This document shows positions 52,501 to 64,000 of a stretch of 64,000 nucleotides of DNA, piece by piece (the stretch's first letter is position 1; each line of letters begins with the position of its first letter). Made by a program: the position numbers and the translations under genes. Source of the DNA: Anthopleura xanthogrammica (Eukaryota; Cnidaria; Anthozoa; Actiniaria; Actiniidae). The notes under the pieces were generated by a model. That model did no database searches. It was not told where the DNA came from and worked only from the letters and a program-made list of their open reading frames with translations. Location: the NCBI GenBank assembly GCA_964019055.1, contig OZ025224.1, positions 62,001 to 126,000 of the forward strand. Direction: 5' to 3'.

Positions 52501-55500
52501 GCCCTTCAAGATAAGTAATGATGGTGTGCTGAGCTTAGACAAGCCACTTGGTCCTGATGCTCCAAAATACTGTGCCTTTGAAGTTGCTGCCATTGATTGT
52601 GGTGGCAAGATGTCAACCAAAAGTGCTCATGTCAGAATTAACATTAGAGATTCATGTGATCTTGGTAAGAAATATGTGTTTCATGATAGATCGTGTTTAT
52701 TATTTAGTGTAACCCTTTTGATTGATTGTTTGATTTTATTTTATGAATGAGAAACATATGATAATGAAAAAATACACACAAATTGGTTTAATATGCTAAA
52801 TTCCAATTGGTGATAGCTGCGCAAGTCTTGAGCTTGATCAGTCCAGAGGCTGTTAATTCAAGGTATAGATAAGATTTTGAAGGTCTTGATGTGGTAACAA
52901 TAAAATATGTTCTAATAATATCGGGGCAATGGATATGCCTTTTGTACCTTCTTATATAAAATCATTTCTGTTCAAGTAAGTAATACAGTAATAAATCTTG
53001 TTGGTAATATTATTGCTATTATCTGATTTCTCTTCATGAAACTAATTTCAATCCTGATTATTTGTTTTCAGGTGTGAAAAGCCCATCCATGCCGACCATC
53101 ATTATTCCACAGTGCATTGGCAAAGCAATTGTAGCACCAGACATCCAGTTAAACAAATGTTCAAAGAAGATGACTCAATCAAATTTCTCTGCCCTCATTC
53201 ACCTGGAGACAAATGCTGGTAAAGGTTGTGACCGACAGCAATATGAAGCATCTGGTTTGTACAAGCTGTGTGGTGCTAGTGGCATCATTGACATTCTGCC
53301 TAAACCTGGAAAACACCAAGACTGGACAAAACATCTGCCAACAGAGGAAGGTAAGACAACATTGAACAGTTTTTCTGTATTGGCTTTCAGTTGCTTTTGT
53401 ACTGAAAAAAATTAGGAAGTAAGAGTTTGAGGTACCAAATGTTTCTTTTTCTTATGTATGAATTATCTTTTTCCAGATGGTAACACCTTCGTCTTTAATG
53501 GCAAGACTGTAGCTGAAGTCCCTAGAGAGTTGATCCCTGAAGATTTAGGTAAACAGTTCACAATAAGTACCTGGATAAAAACAAAAGCACAAAAAGGAAA
53601 GCAAATCATTGTTGCTAACACAGACAAGAAAACACACAACAGAATCCACTTTGCAATCCTCAAGAACAAGAACAGACTGGTTGTGGTTCATCGTTTGGAG
53701 CCTAACCGTGGCAGCAGAGATGACTACTGCCAGTCTGATTTCCACTACAAACCAAAGATCTTTGACATGAAGTGGCATCATCTGACTGTTGTTGTTGATG
53801 GCTGTAATGTTAAGTTATTTGTAGATGGACAAGTTGAACCATCATTTGTCACAGATTCTAACTATCGCATGCACAACTCACACATTCCAACAAGGCTTGT
53901 AGTAGGTGCACATTGGCTTGGCAAAGAGAATTCCTACACTCAGTTCTTTAATGGATCTCTGTCTGGAATGAGCATTAGACCCAAAAAGACAACACCAGAG
54001 CAAGTAAGTATACTTTGCTATCCCTCATATATGGCTGGCCAGCAGTTCCTCGTAACTGCAATATGTGGGGTGCCCCTCATGCTACAGCAGGGCCTCTTTT
54101 GTACGTAGATCATTGCAGATCTATTCCATGTTTGTGTGCTTGCTTAATTGTTACATGCTTGCTTTAGTGGATTTTAACCATGTTTTTTTTGTTTATAAAT
54201 TAATACAAACAATAACTTTTTATTTACAGACCATCCGCTGCATGTTTGGTTGTCGTGAGCACATCAATATCAATACCCCACTACCTAAAGGATTCAAGTC
54301 TGAGTTGATTGGTTCAAATACAATGAAAGTTTATGGCAGAGGAAAACCACAAGAGTTTGAAACCATCCTGCAAAACATTGAGTATCAGAATGAGCTGTTT
54401 ACACCAACACTGGGAGTGCGCAAGATTAAGATTCTTCCAGTGCAAGAAAACACAGCCTTGCAGCCAATTACAATCACTATTCGCATTGAGAGGAATGATA
54501 AGCCTGTTATTACAGTGAAGGGTTGTGCCGATAATGCGGTAGAGTTAAAGCACCTAAAGGAGATTGGTGTTCCTGTATGCAGTACCTTTACCATTGATTA
54601 CCAGGGCTGCAAACCTTCAGATTCTCCTGTCAATGGTGTAAAACTCCTGGATCAGGCCGTAGTGAAAGTGACTCCTCCATTCACAAAGAGTGAGTCATTT
54701 AATTTCCCTAAGCAGGCCAATGGTGGGTCAACCCTTGATGATCTGGACCTCAAAGCTTTCATGAATGAAAATGGTATCATCATTAGAGGTATAGCAAACT
54801 ACAAGACATATGAAGAAGTACTTAGAGAGATGTTCTATGTCAACCCCAATGCATCTGAGTACCTGCATCATACTTTCACGGTAAGTACTATATCTATACT
54901 AAACCTGCAGGAAAGTGCTGTACGATACAAGTTCATTTGCTTGAGAACTACAAAATATTGTCTAGAAAAACATATTTAACAATGTAATTTTTTTGTTTTG
55001 TTTCATAGATCACTGTGTCAGATCAGAATGGCAGATTTAAGAGTGATGATGAGAGGCTGGAATTGTCCATTCTCCACAGGGCAAGACAACTGCGACCATT
55101 TAACCTTGAAGCTGTCAAGGAAACACTGAGTGCTGAAGAATTACCAGGAGCAGTGTCTGTTGAAGATGAGGCTGTATCCAAGACAAGTTCTATGTCTACT
55201 GGCATTATGGCTGTTATCATCATCTGCAGTGCTTCAGTCTTTATTGTTTTGGTGATATTTGGAGTCTATCGACTAAGAAAGTGAGTAGAGAATATTGTAA
55301 ATATAATTCTTGAGTAATCAACTGATGCAGCCAAAGTAGATGGGAGTCAATCTATTTCCTTTCAATTCAGGGTTTTGTTCCTGCAGTAGTATTAATCTTG
55401 AATGTAGCTGCATTAAACATGTACTAATGTTAGCAATGTGTTCTTTAGGTCTGCTAAGACACTGGAAGTAGATGCCACTGCTGCAGAGAAAGAAGAGATG

Positions 55501-55668
55501 TACTGGGACGACACAGGGCTGAGTGGAGTGCGTATAACTGTTAACCCACTGCAGAAGTTCCAGGAACTAGACTTGAATGAAGATAAGGATTCTGAGCATG
55601 GTCAGAGTGACGACGAAGATCATCAGGAGGCTAAGCAGTGCTTGGAATGGGATGAGGGAGCCATTTAA
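49504..55668 (+). CDS. CLSTN: Calsyntenin
   Basis: Eight exons, 49504-49585, 51595-52283, 52427-52664, 53072-53350, 53477-54003, 54230-54880, 55009-55280 and 55449-55668, sum to 2958 nt (985 aa; human CLSTN1 is about 980). A signal peptide (VLSILCIIALTLWQGEA) precedes two cadherin repeats (MNKHSPQFTD, VDANEFAPEFTSDYYTHVVE). An LNS/LamG domain (FTISTWIKTKAQKGKQIIVA, KWHHLTVVVDG) and the calsyntenin-specific region with KTYEEVLREMFYVNPNASEY follow. One membrane helix lies at about 886-908. The cytosolic tail has two W-acidic motifs, EMYWDDTGL (Trp932) and CLEWDEGA (Trp980), which in mammals bind kinesin light chain. Calsyntenins are synaptic and Golgi cargo adaptors of type I topology. Intron 1 is about 2 kb. 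Confidence 0.96.
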
Positions 55669-57922
55669 ACCCTTAGGATCAGAGCTTTGTCTGTTTACTC
55701 AAACTTTATACTAGAGCTGTTGTTTTTATTATTCTCCCCCCTGTTTATTCTTCCTTTTAGCTCTTTGTTGATTGTTCTTCATTTTATGATTTGGCTTGTT
55801 CAAGTTTAAAAGTAAGAAAGTAGAATTATTAGATCTTAATGATCTTATTCTTGATGAGTGATTCAAGTAAAGACCCCTTTCTCCTAAGAATTGGAATCTA
55901 TTGTTTTGCCCTCCAAATTGAGCTGCATTCAGACATGCTGCAAGGGATGTATTCTTCGTATTTGATAGGGATGTAAGAGTTTATATTTACTAGGTAACAG
56001 TTTTTTTCTAAAGTTTGAGTATGGTGGGGGAGTTGAGCTGAGAACATGACACATGAACATGCATACACTATACCATACACTTAATATTAAGCTTAGCAAA
56101 CTAGAACATTTTGTATTTGTACCAGGATGATTTATTGGCCTTCAGGAAGGTTGTATCACCTTAAGTTACTGCAGCCTGAATCTTTTCCTAATCTTTCCTC
56201 CGTCACCCCTGCAAGAGTACAAGAACCATGGCAACATTCCAGTACTTCTCAGGCTTGCAACTATGGGAGAGATACAATACTTGCCGTTTGTAGACAGTAG
56301 TCGAAACATGAAGCACTGCCATGATCATCATTAGGTTAAAAGTCATTCTTTGCCTCACTGGTCTGTGTATAATATTAACAAGTTCATAGTTGTTTTGTAG
56401 GATTATTATTCTAGTATTGTTATTTTATATTTAAACATTTTTATTAAGAGTTACATTACTTTAATCATTTTTTTATTTCTGTAATATAAACCATTTTCTA
56501 TCATTAATAATGATAATGCATATCTAATCACATTCAGGCATACAGTTTTTAAGGTTCATGGGGGATGTTTAGATGCCACTATATAAGTATGTCATTTCCA
56601 TTAGGTTATTTTGTCACATCATTGCAGTTTGCTCATAATCAGATTGAAAAAGGAAATTCAAACAAGTTTGTCTCTGCAATGACAGGTACTTGATTAAACA
56701 CAATTAATTCAGTACAGTCAAATTGATGTCTAAAATGTTCAAACACTCAAATGGAAACCTAAAGTGAAGAATCTGAATCCTTGGTTTCAATGTCTTGAAG
56801 AAGCTGATGACATTCTGTTGTCATGACAACAACAGTTGTGAAACAGATTGTTCAGTTACGGTCATATCCTGTAATATTATTAACAGTGTGAATAAATTAG
56901 CATATAGTTTGACCCAAAGATGCACATAATTGTTTAGTTAAACATGCACATGAGAAAAAAAGGCTGTTGGAAGATATTTGTAGGTTTTAATTGCTTTAAT
57001 AAGAGAAGTGACAGTTGTATTACTATATTGTGCAGTACTCAATGTTATTAACTATACCTTAAATATGATAATAATTATCATAATTGGACCATAACTGCTA
57101 GTTAAGAGGTTTGATCACATGATGGCAGCCATGTTTGACGGCAGGAACAAAATAGTTGGTTTACTTAAGATTCAATTCCACAGAGTAAAATGATTCTATT
57201 GTGCTGCCAAATCATATGGAGGCCGGCACATGATCATCCAAAACCTTATTGTATTCTGGGATGTAACTAGTTAGCATGATTTGTGATTAAAAAAGACTGT
57301 AAGGTCATCTTGTGTGAGTCTTCTTGGTTTATACTCCTGCAACCATCTTTGTGCTTTGATCCATACAATGTTATGTATTAGTATTATTACAATGTCAATG
57401 ATTGGGATTTATTTTCAAAGCTTTTAACTGGTGGGTTTCAAGGATTAGCACTGTAGAATCTGGCTGGTTATAAGCCCATATACAATTTTCTAAGGGTTTT
57501 TTGGGGGGTTCTTAAGGCTCTATTCTCATCACCATTCTCCAGAAAAATAGGCACCTATTCCAATATATATTTTAAAAGTCCAACCACTATTATAAATAGA
57601 AAATAAATATTTAATGTAAATAAGAGCAGACAATGGTTTTCGCTATGTCCAGAGGGAGTTTTGGCAATGGGCTGCAGGGCTAGAAATAATGGACAGTCAA
57701 ACCTCTAGCTGGTCCTCTTGACAGGTCACCTGTTCATCATTCGAATGTGGTCCAACCATCGAGCAGCCATACTTTCAGCCTTCAGCTACCCATGGGCTAG
57801 GGACAGAGGTTGCTAGAAACCAGTCAACTCCTGGTATCACAGGCATCCCATGTTTGGTGCATCACATCATTTTGTAGAATGAATATTTGCTAGATAAATA
57901 ATCCCTCAGTGACAGTCTAATT
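55669..57922. other. Calsyntenin 3' UTR and tail-to-tail spacer to PXYLP1
   Basis: No coding signal on either strand. AT-rich sequence with several possible poly(A) signals, for example aataaatattta near 57602. A long 3' UTR is likely, since calsyntenin and PXYLP1 converge here. Confidence 0.5.
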
Positions 57923-60130
57923 TTACTGCTCACACATTTTTTCATACCTTTTTTGAGGTTCCTCAATTTTTCCACCTCCCAACCATTCAAGAAAATCCTG
58001 CAAAGGGCAAAGTTCACCATTTTCAATTAGGTTTTCTTTACAAAATGTAAGATTTGAAGTCACAGTTTCACCATTAAAAAGAACTCGAATGTACCCTCTT
58101 GGACTTTTCTTGGTTTCATTCAAAACACCAGTTTTCCTCCAAAATTCAAAAATGAGTCTTGAAGCATAAGGTATCCACCTTTGTTCAAATATTCCTAGCG
58201 ATATAAGTGCAGGGATGATTGAGATCTCATGACCACCATATACAGCAAATTTTATGGGTGTCTTGGATGAGGCTTTATCGACCATTCTAGTGGCAATTTG
58301 AGACATCACAGGTAGAGATATCATATCAGCCACTTGGCTGAAGTTGTGAGAAAAAGCCCAACCTGCATATGAAATCAGTTTGAATGCTGTTGATTGTGGA
58401 ATACATCCTGCTGCAGCACATGGTGGAGGTAATCCATGACAAATATGGACAAGACAAGTATCTGCAAGACTGAAACGATACACAACAATCTTATTCAAGC
58501 ACAAACAGAAATACCACTAGCTACGAAGATCCCCTGCAGGGAGGCATGTCACTGAGGGAAGAGTACATTGAAACAGTGGCACAGCATTAGTTTAACAGTT
58601 CAGGGGAGTTAACCCTGACTTAACTGTGCCAATACAGTACAGTGTGTGATGGTAAAAGTAAAGCACAGGGACAAAGGAAAATGAAGGGGCAGTGAAAAGA
58701 ATGGCAAAAGATTATACTTGTTACTTACCCAATAACACTTCTAATTGATTCCCTAGGAGTCATTAGTAGATTGGACATTTCCAACATCAATGGCTCCATT
58801 GCAGCACTACCTGCTTGGTATTCTTCAGACTGTTTAGTTCTTTTCATTAGTTTACCATAAGCTGGACAGGGAGTTACAGTACCATCATCATTGTCCCTGA
58901 AAAATTTATCTTGAACTACACCGATAGCAATATGACCTATGAATGAAAGAGAAAATCCCATGTTTAAACATGTTGAAGCTGCTAGCATTCATCAGGCATA
59001 TATATAGATACTGCTAGCAATATATAACAGGCACACCATCTAGTCTACACCATCCCCAGATGAAGACAAGCAGCTTGCAGTGGAAATTTTGTGGTTCTTT
59101 CTACGAATGACCCTCAATCATGACATAAACTTTTTAAGTATCATTTTTTACATTTCCACGATGAATAATATTTTTGATTTTAATATCTACCTTGTTTAAT
59201 GGACTTTTCACCAAGGAATCCATATAATAATGCTGTTACAGACTGTAGTGTTCTGTCACTATTTGTTGACCTTGCATAGACATGCTTGCTGTTGATTCCA
59301 TTCTCAATCAGTTCCCTGTATGCTCTTCTGAAGTGTTTTCCAATACCAAAGTGTTGCTGGAATCCTTTCTGTGTCAGTTGCCCGCCGTATTGACAAATGT
59401 CTGATCTTGTCACTAGATTATGAGGATCAATCTTGGGAGACATCTTCCTAACAAAAATGTCATTTGTGATATTAAGATAGCCATCAAATAGCTTCTTAAC
59501 TGTCTCATTTTGCGGCATCAATGAACAATCGAAGTCTCTTATTTCCATTCCTTGTAATTTGTTAATAGGTGACCTATCTCCATGCCGTACTATTGCCTGG
59601 ACCATCTCTAGCTGAAAATCACTACCTTTACCAGGAAAAGATCCTTCGGCACCATATGAGTTTACTGGATAGTTACAGTATCTTAGCACAGTTCTTTTTT
59701 CAACTGGTAGTAACTTGATATATATTTTCTTACCTAGATTAATATACCCTAGAAATGGGAAAAAACAAATTTGTATCTTCAAACTGGACCAACAATTGAT
59801 TGGCTGACTGCACGAGAACAGATAATAATCATGTTTAATACAGTCATTTTACATGAGCTAACAGTCTATCTTGTTTTGTTTTGTTAGTGGACGACAAGTA
59901 AATGATTGGGATCCCTGTGGTTTGTGTGCGTGGCAGCAATGTGCTAAAGTAAAAGCTACTAAAAACGAATACAGTGTTAAAGACTTACCAAAATAAAGCA
60001 ATAGTATGAAGATAAAAGCTATAGCAACCAGGATCTGCTGTTGTTTCTTGAGTCTGGTAAATCTAGTCCAAGTAAGTCTAGTACAACTGCAGGCCAGCCT
60101 ACAAACACAAACTACTGTACTGGGAATCAT
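57923..60130 (-). CDS. PXYLP1: 2-phosphoxylose phosphatase 1-like (acid phosphatase-like) protein
   Basis: Four exons, 59989-60130, 59191-59748, 58729-58936 and 57923-58469, sum to 1455 nt (484 aa; human about 480). An in-frame ATG 60 nt upstream (60188-60190) is also possible. A basic N-terminus is followed by a type II membrane anchor (ILVAIAFIFILLLYFG, ~32-48). The histidine acid phosphatase nucleophile motif is QAIVRHGDR (His103). The second motif reads YGGHEISI (His383-Glu384), where the family usually has His-Asp. The C-terminal CPLQDFLEWL matches human PXYLP1. In the Golgi, PXYLP1 removes the phosphate on xylose in the proteoglycan linker, allowing glycosaminoglycan chains to grow. Assignment rests on length, topology and C-terminal match. 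Confidence 0.88.
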
Positions 60131-60654
60131 GATTAACTTGATAAATAGCTGTATTATATTAGATCCATTACAACTATATAATTTTTTCAAGTTCTGATGT
60201 TGTTCCTAATGTTTTCAGGTCACAATTTGAGCAGATTCAGTAAGGTACCCGGCCCTAGCATGCAAGCTCAGCAGGAGATGAAATGCTCTACCCAGAATGC
60301 CTTGCGAGCGTGTATTTGGGCCCAGGTTCGCGTCTGCGATGACCGCAAAGTCATCCGGGAAAGTATGGTGAATTCTAGCTCGCTATTCTCATAACCGAAC
60401 GCCTCCATTTTCTTTTTTTTAGTAGGTCTTGACTTTAAACTGAAAAACGTAAGTCAAAAGCTGTTGAAGGGCCGCGAGGAAAGATGCATGCAGACACAGG
60501 AAAGCCTGCACTATGAAAACCACGTTTTCGTTCACGGTTAGTATTTAGAGTTTTGAAATTGTTTGTTGGGAAGCGAACAGCGCGTCCTTCAGTTCTTGCT
60601 TCTCCTAACAGGTCTCTCGTGCTCTGTCAATCTCCGGGCCCCGCGTGCTGTATA

Positions 60655-60697
60655 ATTGTGGAGAGCACGCGCGCGCGTTTTCTATTTCTTCAATAAA
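60655..60697. repeat. Copy of the dispersed repeat seen at 6840
   Basis: agcacgcgcgcgcgttttct followed by atttcttcaa is the reverse complement of the segment at about 6847-6880. Confidence 0.7.
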
Positions 60698-60921
60698 AAA
60701 TCCCAATATTTGGTTATCTGGTTGAATACATCCCAAATATAATAGGAAAACAACACTTTTTTCTTTCTCCTCTTTTTATTCTTCATATTTTTCCAAACAA
60801 GACAGACAAACCGATGCATTAAGAAACTACTCACCCATCCACCCACCACCCACCCATGCACCATACCACACAACCCCAAATAACACTCTCAATTCACTTT
60901 TCAACTGGTTCACCTTTTTCC

Positions 60922-61024
60922 TAGTCTCCCCTGCAGCCGTTTTTAGGGCCGTCACGCAACGCTCTCTCCCCACTAAGGAGAGAGCTTTGGGTGACGACCC
61001 TAAAAACGGCTGCGGGGGAGACTA
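60922..61024. mobile_element. 103-bp near-perfect palindromic MITE
   Basis: Left tagtctcccctgcagccgtt followed by tttagggccgtcac pairs with right gtgacgaccctaaaaacggc followed by tgcgggggagacta. Central arms ctctctcc and ggagagag surround a short loop. It shares gtgacgaccctaa with the element at 37058-37115. Confidence 0.9.
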
Positions 61025-61467
61025 CCTTTTTCAACTCTGTATTAAAAATATTTAATTCTAGCTTGGCACACTACACTTTAAACAATAACGAGTCTTCTAG
61101 ACTCCACCCTTAAAGAATGCGTAAAAATAATCGATAAAATGGGACTAAAGAACACTGGACAAGTACATTCAGTACTCAGTGAGTACTGCTTTGAGTTTAG
61201 CTTTGACCGATTCTTGTCTGTTATAGTTTCAGTCTTATACTTGTATTGCAATAGACACTCAATGCTGGGTAAATTTGAGGCTATCACTAATTGTATTCAA
61301 TCCATTATTTATGGTTTGTAGAATTTTGAACATTACACTATGATCCACAAGATAAACTACTCTTGATGAATTCCTTGGTGATATTGAGTTCTCCTCAATC
61401 CATCTTGTCTATAGTACTCTTTCTTTCGGTACAACGAGGTTTGTTTTACACCATTCTCCCTGGTATC

Positions 61468-63919
61468 CTAACTTTTGCCTTCTCCATTGTACAAGACTAT
61501 GAAATCACCTTTGTTTTCTAAGGGAAAAACTGGTCGTCTCTTTTTTGCCTTTTCAAAAATTTCTAAAGCTATTCCTAGAATAAAGTATCAAAAAGCATCA
61601 GGCGTTAGTGACATCATCAACGCTATAGAAAGTATCACTAAGAATAAGTTTACTTGTGGATGGACCATTACCCCATTCATCTGGGATTCATTATCATTTA
61701 ATGGAAAGAAAGGCTATCAAGACTGGTTGTACTTACTCACTGTACTGTCTACCATAGTGGGAATAACGTCCTTGAGAACCTGACAGTTGGTATTCAGTGA
61801 TGGGTTGACATTGACTTCGATCAGCCAAACCTGTATAGAAACACATGTTCATGTTCAGTTATTGACAAATACAGGCACACAAGAAGCACACAAGAAAGAA
61901 GGTTTCTATACCTTGAAGTTCTCGTCTATCATGAAATCAAATCCAAGAAGGTCGAAAAACCCACTCCTTCGATGCAACTTCTTCCTAACACTGTGAAAAC
62001 ATGTCAGCATGATTTGCTGCATTCGTTTCTATGAAACAAAAGATAAGCAGATTAAAAAAGGCGAAGCCTGAATTAAGTCACGGTCTGGGGATTTTTGGAT
62101 GGTAAATGTCTACTCACAGTAAAAGTCGTGAACATCCAGTTCTCTGCTAATCCCTTGTCTTTTGTGTGATGTTCGTCGATGTAGGACTGAAGACGCTCAA
62201 ACGACCAAACAGTCTCTTCTTTCATGCTTGAATACAACGGATGCTTCTTCTGGATGTACTATACATTGGAATATGGAATGAAGTTAACTTCTGCAGAATT
62301 TGAAATATTGTTTGCAAAAAAGCGCGCAATCCTGAATGAGATGCTCCAAGTGTTGCGCACTGGCAAATCAGACGTGCGTAACGACTTTCTTCAGAGCGGA
62401 AAGAAATAGATTCGGGGAAATTCAGTACACACGGCAAAAAGAGGCTCTTCCATTGGTTGCGCAGTACACTTCAAGGTCTTTTTACGACTTTCTTATTGTA
62501 AAAATGAGTGATAGTGGACATGGGATTATGAATGAATATACTAGATAGTTACCTGATTGGTAAGATGAGCAAGTAATATCGAGTTGCCAGCCTCTTCAGA
62601 ATAGGGTGAATACGGTACACAAGAAAGACGTATGTACCCTTGATGGTAAAGAACCACATAGGGATTGGTACTGGCAATGAACATGTAGGCTCTGATGTCA
62701 AACTTGAGGTTATTCAAGAGAAGAGGATTCATGATATACCTACGATAGGATGAAAAGACACGTTTTCAGTGAGGTATCAGGGAAGATTACACAATAACAA
62801 ACTGGTGCGTTCTTTCCCTAACGACTTTTATTACTGCATCACCTTCTTAAATAGGAAACTACAAAGTAAGATATGGCGCAGACTAACCAGAGAAAGCCAG
62901 AGAACTACCACAAGCACGCGCGTTTGCCTCTCTTGCTGAGCATAGCAAATAAGAACAAGAATAGCGATCAAGGTATTTTTACCTCTGAATGATTCGACCT
63001 GGTGACGGTCTAACTTGACTGCTGCGCCGTCCGTTGCTGTTAGTATCTTGATCGTTAAGGCGCAGTTTTTCTCGCAGCTGCGCAGAACTGTTGATCATGT
63101 AGATACCCTTGCCTTGGTTCTGTCCAATGGGCTTGCAAATCCAAACTTCACCTTCTGCAAAGAAAAAATAAGCAACTGAATGACATGATGTAAAAGACCA
63201 TGCATCAGTCAGGTATTAGCTGTTAAAGCAAACACTCATCTCCCTGCATGTAACCTACCTTTGTAAACTTCATTGACAAACTTCTGTTTTTCTGTAGTGT
63301 TTGTAAGCCTTATTGTTTCCGGGACGAAGTCACTAAGTTGAATACGCTGCCTGCAATAAATACCAAAGAGATTACATCATCATCATGAGAAAATCGTCAT
63401 CTTGAACCCTGAGGGACTGGGGCAATGAGATTCAAAGGCTACGAATCGGAACGAATTGGGTACAAAATTCACATTCTGATGAGTTCAATGGCTGTGGGGG
63501 AGGGGAGGGGGAACCACGACGAGTATATCAATCCTATCGTCATCAAGGAAAGTCTCGGGTATTGGTTATTTTGATATTGTATGACATTTGTACTTACTTT
63601 GATCCAATCTTATCCAATACTCGTTCATATTCTTGTAAACTGCACAGCAAACCAAGCTTGGTTGTAAGTACACCAATATTAGAAATGTGATTAACAAGCT
63701 GGTTACCTGGAAATCAAAGCATTAATGCATGCATACATTAGCCGCGAGGATGCTTGACGTACGTTAACATCTTATTAGAACATTGACGCGTTTTCCTTAC
63801 CTTCTCTAAAGTTGCTGTAGTCGATTTGACTCTTGCATTCCACCCATTTTAGTTTAAAGGATTCATCGTATCGGTCTTCAAGCTTTCGCCATCCCAACGA
63901 CTGCAAGGTTGATTCCACC
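61468..63919 (-). CDS. TTLL10: Tubulin-tyrosine-ligase-like protein, TTLL10-type, 3' part
   Basis: Exons seen: 63801-63919, 63598-63706, 63259-63350, 62993-63154, 62553-62739, 62118-62258, 61912-62028, 61737-61830 and 61468-61574 (stop at 61468-61470). Upstream exons lie beyond the window. The order of TTL motifs is complete in this part: LQSLGWRKLEDRYDESFKLK, the ATP-binding EVWICKPIGQNQGKGIYM, KFDIRAYMFIASTNPYVVLY, the TTLL10-like QKKHPLYSSMKEETVWSFER, FDLLGFDFMIDENF and LIEVNVNPSLNTNC, which holds the metal-binding Glu and Asn. Members add glycine or glutamate to proteins; TTLL10 elongates polyglycine on tubulin and other proteins such as NAP1 in axonemes. The donor at 61736 (gtga|gtaagt) is needed to keep frame with the last exon. 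Assignment to TTLL10 rather than another TTLL is fairly sure. Confidence 0.9.
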
Positions 63920-64000
63920 CTTAAAAAGGAACCAAAACACATTCAATCAATAATTGATCTTCACTGGCGTCAAATGTTATATCTATGTGATCAATAATAC

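Larger units (their letters stand above)
60131..61467. other. Upstream region of PXYLP1 and 3' flank of TTLL10-like gene
   Basis: The 60200-60560 part is richer in CpG (cttgcgagcgtgtatttggg, gaccgcaaagtcatccggg) and probably holds the PXYLP1 promoter. Two MITE-like elements lie at 60655-60697 and 60922-61024. No further gene was seen. Confidence 0.5.

Overview
The window is nuclear DNA of an animal. Genes are split by short GT-AG introns, proteins resemble human ones along most of their length (eIF5A 153 aa, LZIC 190 aa, calsyntenin 985 aa), the DNA is AT-rich, and introns and spacers hold microsatellites, minisatellites, a tRNA-derived SINE and many short palindromic MITE-like elements. This style fits a cnidarian, probably an anthozoan, but that assignment is an inference; another slowly evolving invertebrate is possible.

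Layout from left to right. 1-2583 (-): 5' part of a collagen prolyl 4-hydroxylase alpha subunit. 3657-9388 (-): M13 zinc metallopeptidase (neprilysin/ECE family, 19 exons). 10345-11445 (-): intronless gene of unknown function. 13129-16094 (+): OTUD3 deubiquitinase. 16521-23946 (-): receptor tyrosine kinase with the order frizzled-kringle-FN3-SEA-FN3-TM-kinase. 24926-26864 (-): P4HTM-like prolyl hydroxylase with an EF-hand. 28844-30061 (-): SAC3D1-like protein, head to head with 30474-33939 (+): MORN1. 34462-35868 (-): MINPP1-like histidine phosphatase with an altered proton-donor motif. 36627-41348 (-): DNAJC16. 42996-43805 (-): eIF5A. 45836-48320 (+): LZIC. 49504-55668 (+): calsyntenin. 57923-60130 (-): PXYLP1-like phosphatase. 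61468-63919 (-, continues beyond the window): TTLL10-like ligase.

I joined exons by hand on splice consensus and reading phase. All ten multi-exon genes that are complete here sum to an exact multiple of three, which supports those models. The genes do not form one pathway. As a set they recall human 1p36 (MMEL1/ECE1, OTUD3, MORN1, DNAJC16, LZIC, CLSTN1, TTLL10) and its partner block on 3q (CLSTN2, PXYLP1, MME/ECE2, EIF5A2), so the window looks like a piece of an ancient animal linkage group.

The most unusual items are the receptor kinase and, inside the same gene, a 67-bp minisatellite whose every unit carries a copy of an exon end plus its 5' splice site. The M13 gene shows the same kind of event as a single 141-bp duplication.
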